The position numbers were made by a program, and so were the translations under genes. 64,000 nt of DNA from the NCBI GenBank assembly GCA_030063045.1, contig JAQSEB010000091.1, positions 1,116,001 to 1,180,000 on the forward strand. The letters run 5' to 3'. This document shows, one piece after another, positions 23,190-34,365 of the stretch (its first letter is position 1; every line of letters begins with the position of its first letter). The notes under the pieces are model-generated. The model did no database searches. It saw only the letters and a program-made list of their open reading frames with translations, and was not told where the DNA came from. The DNA comes from Pratylenchus scribneri. Taxonomy: Eukaryota > Nematoda > Chromadorea > Rhabditida > Pratylenchidae.

Positions 23190-24971
23190 TTATTTCTTAG
23201 AAGTATGAAAAGTCAATAAACTCATCCAATTGACAACCTTGCGAATTGGTCCATCTAAAAAGAGAAAAAATAAATTCATTAAAACAATGATGGAACCGGA
23301 TAAACTCCTCGTCAATTGCTGCTTTGTCTTCTCGATTTTGTCCACACCCAGCCTGAACAATTCCGTGATATTCACTTTGGGTATTTTCACATCCGCCCTA
23401 TGGGTCAGACAACTGAAAAACCATATTGGGTACGTACAATTTGGAAAGGAAAAACAAACGAACGAATCAACGTTGTCTTCGAAGCATGTGATAAATTGGC
23501 CTGGGGAAATATTCATTTGTTATTTTTTTTATTTTTGTCTAGTAGGATGTTTATTATGAGGGATTTGAGTTCGAAATAATAGAATAAGAAATAAATTTTG
23601 GGTAATGTCAATTATTTTTGGAATGAATTCTCTAATTTAAAGACAATTTTTAATCCCCTTGATTCTCCCTTTTTCAATTCATTTTTCTCCCCTTACGCTT
23701 TACCGATTAGGACGTCGGCTCGGCCAAAACATTTTCGCAAAGTGTCAGGTCTGGACGTGATGGAGCCTGCTAGGGAGGAAAACAAAATATCCAACTAATC
23801 CAATGCCACAAATGCCCTCTGTCCCCTCCTATATACCAAATGTGCTCCAACACTGGTTCACGCATCCCATTGCTTGGCCCTGCATTTCGTTGATGCATTC
23901 TCGTTGCTCTGGAATAAAATTTTCATTCAATAGCAAATTTTTTTAGCTTTTTTTTTCCAATTTTCCATGTACTCTCTTCCCCCAAAGCCCAAAGTGCTGC
24001 TTTATATGTGTAAATACTAAATACTAATAAATATTGTAGAATTTTTTTATTTTTCATCTTCTTTTACCTTCCGACCAGGAGGAGCGAAGGTGGTTTTATC
24101 AAGAAGAATTAAAAGAGGCGAAATTAAAACTTAGTCAAACAGGCGGAATTATTAAAACTTAGTCAAACAGGCGGAATTATTAAAACTTAGTCAAACAGGC
24201 GGAATTATTAAAACTTAGTCAACCAGGCGGAATTATTAAAACTTAGTCAAACAGGCGGAATTATTAAAACTTAGTCAAACAGGCGGAATTATTAAAACTT
24301 AGTCAAACAGGCGGAATTATTAAAGCTTAGTCAAACAGGCGGAATTATTAAAACTTAGTCAAACAGGCGGAATTATTAAAACTTAGTCTACCAGGCGGAA
24401 TTATTAAAACTTAGTCAACCAGGCGGAATTATTAAAACTTAGTCAACCAAGCAGAATTTTTCTAACCAGGCGGAATTAAAAATCAGAATAGGCGGATTTA
24501 TTTTAACCAGGCGGAATTAATCATACAGAATTATTCTTTACTATTTACTAACCTATATTCTAGCAAGTAGGATTACTGTACTTTTTGACAAAAATGCATC
24601 TTTCCACCTTTCGAAAAGAAAGTTAAATGAAGTCACATGGATACTGGATAGATGGCTAAATGATTAAACTACATTCATTCCCAAATGATTGGTAATTCAA
24701 AAAGGTTAATTTATAAATTGGCTATAATTTTTGGCTAATTCAATAAAAATTTTCAATTCTACTCTTTATCTTTACCATCGCATGTGCATTGCCGCGTCTC
24801 GCCGCCAACAATTTTAGAATTTTCGATTATGGTCGTGCCTTGGCGTGTCAATTGGTCGATCATATCCGACCGAATTGAAGGCAATAAGTGGGCAAAGAGG
24901 AAAATGGCGAATTGGGCCCAACGACGAGATGGATTTGATATTCTGTTGGCGGCAGCTAATTTGGTGGTCAT
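23190..24971 (-). CDS. small secreted cysteine-rich protein, unknown function
   Basis: Not assigned to a named family. I joined exons on the minus strand. ATG 24971 gives MTTKLAAANRISNPSRRW followed by a hydrophobic stretch AQFAIFLFAHLLPSIRS that looks like a signal peptide. Then ...GGETRQCTCD is spliced at GATG/gtaaag (near 24772) to EQRECINEMQGQAMGCVNQC (near 23911). Next come FAGSITSRPDTLRKCFGRAD, GQFITCFEDNVDSCLTHRAD, KIPKVNITELFRLGVDKIEK and a C-terminus ending TFHTSKK-stop at 23190. Eight cysteines in a regular pattern and consistent splice phases support a real gene. The first coding intron carries the 28-bp minisatellite. The sequence upstream of the ATG begins after a TTTTCAATCAG acceptor, which could be a trans-splice site or a further upstream exon. 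Confidence 0.6.
24117..24530. repeat. 28-bp minisatellite, about 13 copies
   Basis: Tandem units made of AAAACTTAGTCAAACA plus GGCGGAATTATT. The last copies degrade into GGCGGATTTATTTTAACC, which is nearly the unit of the 14.5-kb array. It lies in an intron of the cysteine-rich gene. It thus combines words from two other arrays in the window. Confidence 0.95.
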
Positions 24972-27847
24972 TCTGCCGGATATGAGGAGGATGGACACAG
25001 AAATGTACTCTGATTGAAAATTAAATAAATTAATTGATTATATAATAAAAAAAAGACAGAGGGAGGGAAGGGAAGAAATTGGCTCGGTATAAGACAATTG
25101 TAGACTTGGCCATTCATCTGGCCATATCTCAACAAGGAAGCAGCCAATTTTGGAAGGCGATATGTCATTCGAAAGCCCTAAATGTCCACTAAAAAGTGGC
25201 TTAACTAATTTTATAAAAAGTTAAATCAATTTTTAAAATAAGCGGCTTTTCCTCCAAAAATTCGAATTCATTACACTCAAAGACAAAAAAGCAAAAACAT
25301 ATTAATAAAAGGTGAATTTGATTAATTATATAAAGCCACTTTGAAGAGGGCATTTAGGGCTGTCGATAGGCATATCGCCTTCCAAAATTGTTATTGCCTC
25401 GCCGGCTGTGGGTCAATTAATATAGAACTAGTACAAAATATTCCAGTTTTTAGAGGAATTGGAAAATTATCAAATGGAATTAATTGGTCTGAATTAAAAG
25501 GCGAAAATGGCGAGGAAAGGTGTCAATTTTAGCCATTGTAGTTGAGGATTCGGCCTTTAGGCAACAAAAATAAAATGCAAAATAAATTTGATGACCTTTT
25601 CTATGGGAATTGGAAATGAAGGGAATCCTTACGGTCCTTTTGGTAATTTGATCAAAATATGACCCAAAAAATATATTATTCTATTCCGGGGTCCTAATTT
25701 AAGATGGAATGAATTCTTTATGAACGGACTGGAAATTTTGAAGGAAATGGGAAGAAAGGGTAGTGAAGGCAAAATGTACATTGGGGCAAACATCATCAAC
25801 AAATTATAAAAAAAAAATATAAAAAAATAAAAGTAAATTGGGGGCAATCAAAGAGGGAGGAAGGGCCCAATTCCAACACATCCGAAGAGGAGGAGGACTC
25901 GTTTCGGGGCGCGACGAGCGCAACAGCAATTCGCAATCAATTTTTCAATTTACGGGGCAGGAAATTTGCTGGGCCCCAGAGGCAAGGCCAAAAGTTCATC
26001 ATCATCAATTGACTTGACTGACTGATTGAGAGAGGCGTTGATTGCGCAGTGGGGCGATGGCCTTAAAAGTCAAAAACCCAACAAAACTTTCTCTCAAATT
26101 TTATTCGCAATCTTTCTTGACCAAGGGTTAACAAATAGAGGGGAAAAGAATTGTTAGAATTTTTTGTTATTTCCATTTGAAAATTTTAATAAAAGGCAAT
26201 TATTGTGGAACGGAGGATGATTATGGTCGGGGAAAAACAGCAATTTTGGAAGGAAATGAGGAAGGAAGCTGACTGTGAGATTTGGGATTTGGCCAAGAAG
26301 CGAATCTGAAAATGGAAAAATGGCAGAATTCCCAGAGGCAAATTAGCAAAGGCCTTCTCATCAGCTGTAAATTCGCCAGAATTGATAATTTGGGGGCCAA
26401 TTTTTGGTGTAAAAAGAATGGATAGTCTCGGAGCATGAAATATGCTTCAGAATTCAGAGATTTAAAGGGTTCAGATAATGACCCAATAATTAACATTAAA
26501 AGTTTTGAATAAATTCATTTAAAAATGTTTAATATTTATAACAAATGGGGTCACGAGGAATCATCAACAATTCCAAAGAATTTAAGGCAAATTAAGGGGG
26601 AAAGGGAATACATTTTGGCCCGTCAAGTTAGAATATTCAAGTCAGAAAATACTTGAAAATATTTTGAATTATTCATTCACCCCTTTTGTCCATTTAAAGT
26701 CCTTGAACAACAATTCCAAACTCCGTTATTAAACCATTCAAAATCAGTAAAGATCGAGGACACACTTATTAAGAAAGTGGGAATAGAAGGAAGAAAGTGG
26801 GGAATGACGCAAACTCGAATTGTGGACGCCGATCATTCATTCATATTTTACAAATTCCCGCTGGCCAATAAAATAATATTGCGTAGGCGGGCGCGCGACT
26901 AGGAAATCGGAACTTGAAATTTAAATTAAAGGAGGAGGTGAAAATGGGACTAATTAATAAATGGGCTGATTATGAGGAAGGGGAATTGGCAGAAATTGAT
27001 GAAAGATGGGCGCGACGAAAATTTTGACTATAATTTGTGTGACAGTGCAGCTGATTTTGTGGAGATGATCAAAAATGGATGGGCTGGGGAAAGGCAAACA
27101 TTGGGAGTCGAACGCGTTCATCTACATAAATTTATGTTCATGTATGGCGAGTAAGGGTTTATCTCCATGAATTCCAGCATGGCGAATGGTGGTTCATCAT
27201 CATGCAAGGCAAACGGTGGTTTAAAGATGATTTTTATTGGAGATTGAATCGGAATTCCCCCCTATTCCTTTATGGAATGCGCTTCACCCCTGTGAGCGCA
27301 TTTTGGAATATTCCAAACACATAAATCGGCCGCTTTCGTCAATTCCATTTCAAAAAAAGGGAATTGGAATGCGCGGGGAACTTGTTGAGCTGGTTTTGGG
27401 CAGCACTAAGCCTTCCATACATCAGCATAAATGATCGGCCAAAAAGAGGGGGAATGGAAGGAGAACGAACAACAAAACTGGGAGGAAGTTGAAGGCGGTT
27501 ACGGCCAACAAAAACGGGTTTTTCTCAGGAAGTTGGTGTGGAATTGAGGAAAATTGTTCGTTTTTTTGCCATGGAATATGGGAAGAGAATATTCTGAACG
27601 TCAGAGTTCAAAAAGGAGAATCAACTTCTTCGAAAGGAATGACAAAAAATTATAATCATGACTCGGATTCGGACACCAAACACCCACCCCAAATAAAAAT
27701 GCCCATTTAAAACAAATAAACGAATTTTTATAATATCTCTTTATCCCGAATTCAATATATGTATGTGATGACAAAAAGTGTATAAATTGTGATTCAAAGA
27801 AAAATGGTATGGAAATTTGAGAAGAATCATCTTTGGTGTGCATTCAT
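24972..27847. other. long region between cysteine-rich gene and Pcf11 3' end
   Basis: About 2.9 kb. It contains fold-back element VI near its low-coordinate end. The 25.85-27.5 kb part has unusual GC-rich patches (for example TTTCGGGGCGCGACGAGCGC near 25905 and GGCGGGCGCGCGAC near 26887). I see no exon with family resemblance; much of it may be 5' regulatory sequence of the minus-strand cysteine-rich gene. Confidence 0.4.
25119..25417. repeat. fold-back element VI
   Basis: Left arm GGCCATATCTCAACAAGGAA with GGAAGGCGATATGTCA; right arm AGGCATATCGCCTTCC with GCCTCGCCGGCTGTGGG. The central spacer is AT-rich. Confidence 0.8.
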
Positions 27848-30800
27848 CTAATCGATGCTATTATTGTTTTCATTGTCATCTGATGCCATAGGCAATGTTT
27901 GATTGGCTGCCCCAATATCATCGTCACGGCAATTGGAATGATAGGCCTGAAAATGTAAAAAAATTAATTTTGTTTTTATAAAATTTTAATAAATATCTTA
28001 GCATAAAATTTTCCGAAAACCTAATTAAAAACTAAATTGAAATAAAATAAAATGCTTAAAATTCGAGTACACCAAAATGAATAAAACATTTTCCCCAAAA
28101 TTTACCTTTCCATCGGAAATGATGCAATCCCGCAGCCTCCACACATCCTCCTCCTCGTCCCAGTACTCCTCGAATTGCTCATGGCAAACTTGGCATTCCT
28201 TTCAAAATAAAAATTATAAATTCATTAATTCTTTTCCCTCCTTCTACCTTTGTATCGACCATATCCGATTGGGCATCCCGGTTTGTATCACCCGTTGTCA
28301 TTTGTCCTTGTGGAGAGCCATGGGAATCATCAATTCCTCCTGCTGCTGATTTTTCGTTTTCTTAAAATATTTTTTAATATTAAATTATATTAATTAATAA
28401 TTTTTTGATATTAAATTGTATTTTGATTAATAAAAAAATATTCGCCCTCAGTGGGAATCGAACCATACCGACTATGCCACCCAAACCAAACACACTACCC
28501 ACTACTCTACACATGACTTGAGAAGGATCTAATATTTTTACCTTATGATTTTCAACAAATTAATATAAATTATTCCCCAAAAAAAATAATTTACCAGTAT
28601 TTTGAGTCCGATTGACCAATTCCGTCTCTGAATAGTTGAACCAATCCTGGAAAACAATAATATATTAAAAAGAATTAAATTTAAATATTTTTTAACACTC
28701 ACATCCAGCAAATACCAAGGTTGGGATCGTCGATATTTGTGGCGTGGATCCTTCATTTTGAGGCTGTCCTGCAAATGCCAATCCACATGCCGTTGATATG
28801 CTTCTCCATACAGCTCCTGGAAGCCAATGCCACAATGCTGGCAGGATTTACGCTGTCGATGGATCGAATCAATGATTGAATCATAGCGACTGAAAATAAA
28901 ATTGTTTTAATGATTTTGGTAAAGTATTTTTGGCTCAAAATACTTTATTTCGTAGAGAAAATGTACCGTGGAATGTAAAAAAATGCTTAAAAGTAACAAT
29001 CAAGGTTGAAAAAAAATAACTTCCTCTGTGAGGATTCGAACCCGTGACTTAAAATTTTGCAAGATTGAAGGGTAACCATTTGAGCTAAAATAATTCCGAC
29101 AAAACTTTTGTTCAAATTTTCTTTAAAAACCCTAATCAACCTAAATCTAGACTTAATACAAACGGTAACTCTACTTTAATTCTAAGTAAAAATTGAATAG
29201 TAAAAAATAGCTTACATAATGAGTGAGCGCATCGAAAATTGGTCAAATCCGGCCATCGGTGTTTGCCGACGTTCCATATGATCCAGGCGATGTGCGCATG
29301 GGACGGGCGGTGAATTCGACCGACCACCAATTGAATGTCCTTTGGCCTCCAGCGCAACAAGGCGTTCATGTGATTTGCGTTCCGCTTCATTCACTCTGGT
29401 CAAAATGCCCGAGTTCTTGAGACGTTTCAACAGGCTGGTCACATCCAATGTTGGCTCTAAAAAAGCAAAAACATTAAAATATTATTTTTAAAATAAATTT
29501 GCATTTTGGCTGGATTCGAACCCTCGATCTCTTATCACCCCCCATATTTTTCCACATTAGAAAAGTTTTCCAAATTCAAACCGAATACCGAACAAAAAGT
29601 TACCTCTCTGAAGCCGGTTTATTGTTTATACCCCGAAACCGGAAGAGTAAGTGAGGTGAGGTTATCACTATATTTTAATATATTTTATATAAAAAAATGA
29701 AACCTTTTGGCTCAATTTTTGGTGAGATTTGTGCTGGCGGTTGTTGCTGACGAATTGCGGGCATATGTCGCATCAGTTCATAGCTTGGCTCCGGGTCAAT
29801 CCTCACTTCGGGCGGCGGGCCGCACAGTCGAATTTCGTGCCGTCGCCCGTTTATTGTGGCAATTATGGGTGGCCCTCCGAATGCGCCCTTGAACGGGTAA
29901 TGGCCCATGTAGAGTTCACGTGAGGGTGCGCCGAATGTGAGCAAATGCACTTCACCATCGATTAGGACTTGTTTCTGCTCGCCAAATGCCATTCGGTGTG
30001 CCACTCCATCGATGATGACGTCACGGGGAGGGCCGGCGAATGAGACACGATGAGGAAGTCCGTTGCGTTCAATCACAGCCACTTGTTCGATGTAGAAAAC
30101 CTGCACAAAAATGGGATATTTTTTAGTTGATCACCGGTAAAATTTTAATGTTAAAAATTTTTAATGGCCTCTAATTAAGGAATTGTGCATTAAAAAGTGC
30201 GAAAATATGGTTTTATCGCAAGAAAAAAATAGCTTCCTCTAAGCGGATTCGAACCCGCGACCTAAATTTCGCAAAATTGAAAGGTTCCCATTTAGACCAA
30301 AATAATTTTTTGACAAAATTTTCTTTATAATTCTAGCCAGCCTAAAAATAGCTCATAAATCTAATAAATTTAAATTGTTTAACTGAAAAATATAATCATA
30401 CCTCGTAGGCTTTGCCATCCACAAAAATTCTGTTGTTCTCCGGGATACCTGAGAGCCGTGGCGTGATATTTTGGATATTATGCTGCTGAACTGGTGCCGG
30501 TGCGATATTCTGCTGGATGTTAATTGGCTGCTGAATTGGTGCCGCTGGAATGACATTTTGGATATTAAGCGGTTGCTGGGGCGGTGCTGAAAATTTATTG
30601 GTAAATGATTAGGCATAAATAATATTTAATTTGCCTAATAAATTATTAATTTACCGAGATTTTTCAATGGTTTGTTATAGACTCGAAAACCATAGCTAAT
30701 CAATATTCTCGTCAAACGCATCACTTGATTATGCTTTGGATTGGGTTTACTTCAATTCTAACTTAGTTTTTGAACCATTAAAGCAACCTCGGTTTAAACC

Positions 30801-32742
30801 GTACCAGCTCTATCCATTTGGGTTTATGTATATTGTATATGGTTTGTGAATGTGAATGTAGGATAAACCTCTCATGAACCATTATAATTTTGATCTTATT
30901 TATTCAGTAATTTCAGTAATTTATTCAGCAGATTAAATATATTCAAGTAAAACAAACTTTTAGTGGTTGTATCGGCAGCGCAAATTTGATGATTGGGATG
31001 TGATGATGCGGCCACAACCACAGTTTGGTCAAATGCATGGGCGCCTGGTGCGGCGGTTGGTTCCAAAGTCTGAATAATTTATTGATTTTTTATAAATAAA
31101 ATATTTATTTTACTTTTTGTTGGGCCAATAAACCATGACCATGTTGCGGCGGTTGTTGTGATTGATGCGGAATTGAAGTGACATTTTGTTGCGATGTTCT
31201 CGGTATACGATGAGGTTGTGGTCCTTCTCGTTGTTGAGTTCTTTGTGGATGATGCGGGGCTGTTTCTCGTTCACGCGGTGCCCTTTGTGGATGTGAACTT
31301 GACGCTGATGGTCCTTGTTGCACTATTCTACGCCGTTTGACCGGAGGTTGTTGTGCATTTGATAGTTGTGGTTGATGCACCAAATTTGACTGTTTTTTGG
31401 CCTGTTGTTGAGGACGTCCCGTTGGTTGTTGTGGCAATGATGCAGGCGGTTCGATACGAAGAGACATCAGTGCCTCCGGCTTCCGGTCCCGAGGCAGCGA
31501 TTCCGGCTTTCGGTTTTGCGGCAGTGACTCCGGCTTTTGTTCTCGAGGCCATTTATTGTCAATGGCATTGATTTTGGTGTCAATCAGGGTAAGCTTGGAT
31601 TTTGGAAAAATGTCTGTCCAAGTGGACCGAAGCCGGAAAATTGCAGATCGAGTCTTCTCATCGCCCTAAATTTTAGATAAGAAATTTAAAATTGATTATA
31701 TAATAGACTGGTCATATTCGGATCAAGCTTGTAGTAAGGTAAATGGCAAATACCAAAACGAAATTATAAACCATTGGAATTTAATAACAAAATTACGGGT
31801 TTTCTACTGAGCTTGTTCCGAATATGGATTATTTTGGGAAGTTTGGGTTGTTTTTATCTCTTATTAGGTACTAGAATTTCAAGTATTTCTTCCTTTAGAA
31901 ATGATTCAAAATTTTCCTTTTACTTAGTAATCTCAATGCAAAAAAAAGCTTAGTCATCATCCTTTGAGAAATTCAAAACGCAAAAGTTCGGGCCGTGCCA
32001 GGCCATAATGGAGTGCGAGACAGGGGAAAAATCGAGTTGAGAACTCAGTTTTTGAGTTTAAAACTCGGGATTGATTCATATTCAAAATAAAAAAAAAAAT
32101 ACATTTTTTAAAGACTCATTAAAACTCCAAACTAGTAATAAACTTTTTTAACACGTTGGCAACAATTTTTTTAAAAATGTGTAAAAAGTGAGAATTGAAC
32201 AAAAAAAAAAGTGATGACTAAAGAGAGACAAAGGCAATGAGATATGAATTTGGGTAGGAAAACCAAGATTTGTGTGAGATTCATGAGGTTTAAGGATGGG
32301 TTGGTTGTTTTTTTTTTTAAATTGAGCTCAATCTGATGGAGTAGAAGTATCCACCTCGTTGAAAACATGGACTATCATGTTAACGATCTTCTTGGCAAAT
32401 TGTTCCCGGTAATTGGTGGTCACTTGGATGTTCTTCAATATGGAGTCGACCACATAAAGCATAATCATTTTGAGTGGAACAGGACACTTAAATGTTTAGA
32501 TTAATTCGCGAATATTAAATTCATCAAACCGTATTGAGTCTTTCTTCTATCACACTGGCAATTTCTTCGGCATATGATGCATAGTCTTCAGCCAAAATTG
32601 TTAACAAATTGATTTGCGTTTTGTCATTCCGAGTCAGCTCCGAAAGTACTGATCTTAAAATTTAGTTTAAGTTTAGTTATTTTTGCAATAAAAACTGTGC
32701 TGACCTGTATTCCTCAGCTGCCTCTTTGGCTGCTGCTGCCAT
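27848..32742 (-). CDS. PCF11: Pcf11, pre-mRNA cleavage factor II subunit
   Basis: Pcf11 binds the RNA polymerase II C-terminal domain and acts in 3'-end cleavage and transcription termination. ATG 32742 starts MAAAAKEAAEEYR. The next exons give SELTRNDKTQINLLTILAED and the CTD-interacting domain core YVVDSILKNIQVTTNYREQF. A long Gln/Pro/Arg-rich segment follows (about 31560-31100). Then comes a metazoan-type repeat block (about 30100-29700) with HRVSFAGPPRDVIIDG, HRMAFGEQKQ and GAFGGPPIIATINGRRHEIR. Next is LDVTSLLKRLKNSGIL, then CQHCGIGFQELYGEAYQRH with VDWHLQD, and the second zinc motif CQVCHEQFEEYWDEEED. The stop is at 27848. Introns hold four or five tRNA-like elements and one 250-bp repeat, unusually many for one gene. 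Confidence 0.92.
28438..28522 (-). mobile_element. tRNA-like element in Pcf11 intron
   Basis: Minus strand: A-box-like TGTAGAGTAGTGGGTAG and B-box GGTTCGATTCC followed by CCACTGAGGGC. Pairing of a full cloverleaf could not be confirmed by eye. Confidence 0.55.
29004..29110 (-). mobile_element. tRNA-like SINE-type insertion in Pcf11 intron
   Basis: Minus strand: TTAGCTCAAATGGTTACCC (A-box), GGGTTCGAATCC (B-box), then the tail AGAGGAAGTTATTTTTTT. The T run could act as a Pol III terminator. It is close to the copies at 30219 and 7451. Confidence 0.7.
29500..29560 (-). mobile_element. fragment with tRNA-like B-box
   Basis: Minus strand reads GAGGGTTCGAATCCAGCC in a Pcf11 intron. No matching A-box or tail was seen, so this is a weak call. 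Confidence 0.35.
30217..30330 (-). mobile_element. tRNA-like SINE-type insertion in Pcf11 intron
   Basis: Minus strand: a degenerate A-box (TTTGGTCTAAATGGGAACC), B-box GGGTTCGAATCCGC, tail AGAGGAAGCTATTTTTTT. It clearly belongs with the copies at 29004 and 35800. Confidence 0.7.
30662..30892. repeat. about 250-bp dispersed repeat, copy 3
   Basis: Contains GGTTTAAACCGTACCAGCTC and the ATATGGTTTGTGAATGTG end. It lies in a Pcf11 intron. Confidence 0.75.
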
Positions 32743-33571
32743 AATATCAATTTTATTACAGATTGTGTGTAATCTAGAAATAATAATGGAATAATTTTTA
32801 TGTTAAATTTTAGTAAATATGGTAAGAAATAAGTGAATGTAATATTTGTCAAATTGGATGCGGAAATTGGGAATTTTTGGTTGGTAGGTTGGTTGGTAGG
32901 GGAGTAAAGCTGTTGAAGGTTGAGTAGGAATAGGAATGTGTGTGGAAATGAGGTGGATGGAGAATTTCTACCTCCTTTATAAAAGCAAAGAATCGATTAA
33001 ATACGACGAATATTGCGCTGGCTATGGCTGTTTTAAGAACCCACCCCTAGGGCGAACCCATGACAAAGAAAAACGCTAAAAGGCAGGAAAAGAAGAGAGA
33101 AAATGAAAAATTGAAGGGACTACGGACACTAAAAAGCGACTAATCTAGTCGGGATATTTGCTGAATGGTGGCTTCCTCACAGCTGTGACACTGCGGGCGA
33201 GAAAATAAATGTAAACAAGAGAATTTATCTTCATTTTATTCGTTTTTTGGTTCGTTTGTTTGTGGGAATTATTAATTGGATAATTCATTTTAATTGCTTT
33301 TTAATTTAATGAAAAAGGATGTGAAAAAAATTGTTAATACTTATTTATTTGGAAATGGGTGTGGTCTTTAAATTTGAAAACCGTTAAACTGGTTTATTTG
33401 GAAGAGTTTATACAAAAATATTCCCTTGGAATGTTAAGATAAAATATAGAAAAATGATGGATTATTAATTTATGAGATTGGAATTATTGGAAGATTGAAC
33501 GTATGGATGTGGACTATTTATAGTTGATTTTTTCGCGATGCACTGAATAACCTGACCATAATCAAAAAATA
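32743..33571. other. intergenic between divergent Pcf11 and DB-module genes
   Basis: About 830 bp, AT-rich, with both 5' regions. No exon or RNA gene was recognised. Confidence 0.5.
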
Positions 33572-34181
33572 ATGACGCCCTTCTCCTTTATCATTTTATT
33601 TATCATTTTTTCGGATTTTTTGTTATCATTTCCGTCTGCTATGAATGTACCAACGGAAAAAGGCCACAAAAGTATTGGTGAAATGCTAAGTGGGCTAATC
33701 TATGATCAGGAAATGCGAGCATGCTGTGAGCACCAAAACCAATATGGAAATTTTGCCACGCTGAATTGTACTGCCATAGAGGATGGGATTTTGCCGGTCG
33801 CAAATGGGGGCTATGCAAACCCGAATTATTATGCCTATTTTTGGAATTGCATTTCGCGACGGAATGATAATAGGGAATGTTGTGTTGACCATGGAGTCAA
33901 GTGAGAACCATTTTAAACTTTAATCAAACCTTTATTTTGCCGCAGTGCTGAATGCCTACCAATTTGTAATTCCGCTAAAGACCACCCAACTTATGAAGAG
34001 ATGAATATTTTGTAAGGAATAATTTGATGATGAAATTGATAAAAATTGTTTAAGATTAGCGAAAAGTTGCTTCAAGGAAATGTCAGAAATTTTGTCTACG
34101 TGCATTGCAAAAAGAAGAGGAAAAATAGTCGGAGCTCAAATTATACTCCATTTGGACAATGAAAATAATAATGGAATTTGA
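33572..34181 (+). CDS. secreted DB-module (cysteine-rich nematode domain) protein
   Basis: ATG 33572 starts a signal peptide (PFSFIILFIIFSDFLLSF). The mature part carries the cysteine pattern of the nematode DB module: MRACCEHQ, TLNCTAIED, FWNCISRR, ECCVDHGVNAECLPIC. After two introns (near 33903-33945 and 34016-34054) comes CFKEMSEILSTCIAKRRGK, and the stop is at 34179-34181. DB modules occur in secreted proteins of nematodes, including cell-surface and extracellular ligands, but this protein's role is unknown. Splice phases (GTCAA/gtgaga and ATTTT/gtaagg) keep the cysteine pattern in frame. The 3' end converges on VPS41 with 184 bp between stops. Confidence 0.8.
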
Positions 34182-34365
34182 TAATTTTATTCAATTTATA
34201 AATCACATAAAAAAAGATTAAAAAGTGAGGTGAATAAAATAAAAACGTAAATAAATTGAAAATAAATCCGTAGTTTGAAAGGTGACCCGTTCGAACAAAC
34301 AAACAAAAATGTTAATTGCAATTGTTATCTGATTTTTTATAAAAATGTTTTCGATATGATTTCAT

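Noticed and set aside
29223..29420. Plus-strand ORFs over Pcf11 exons (also at 29707 and 31353)
   Set aside because: They are antisense shadows of the Pcf11 coding exons.
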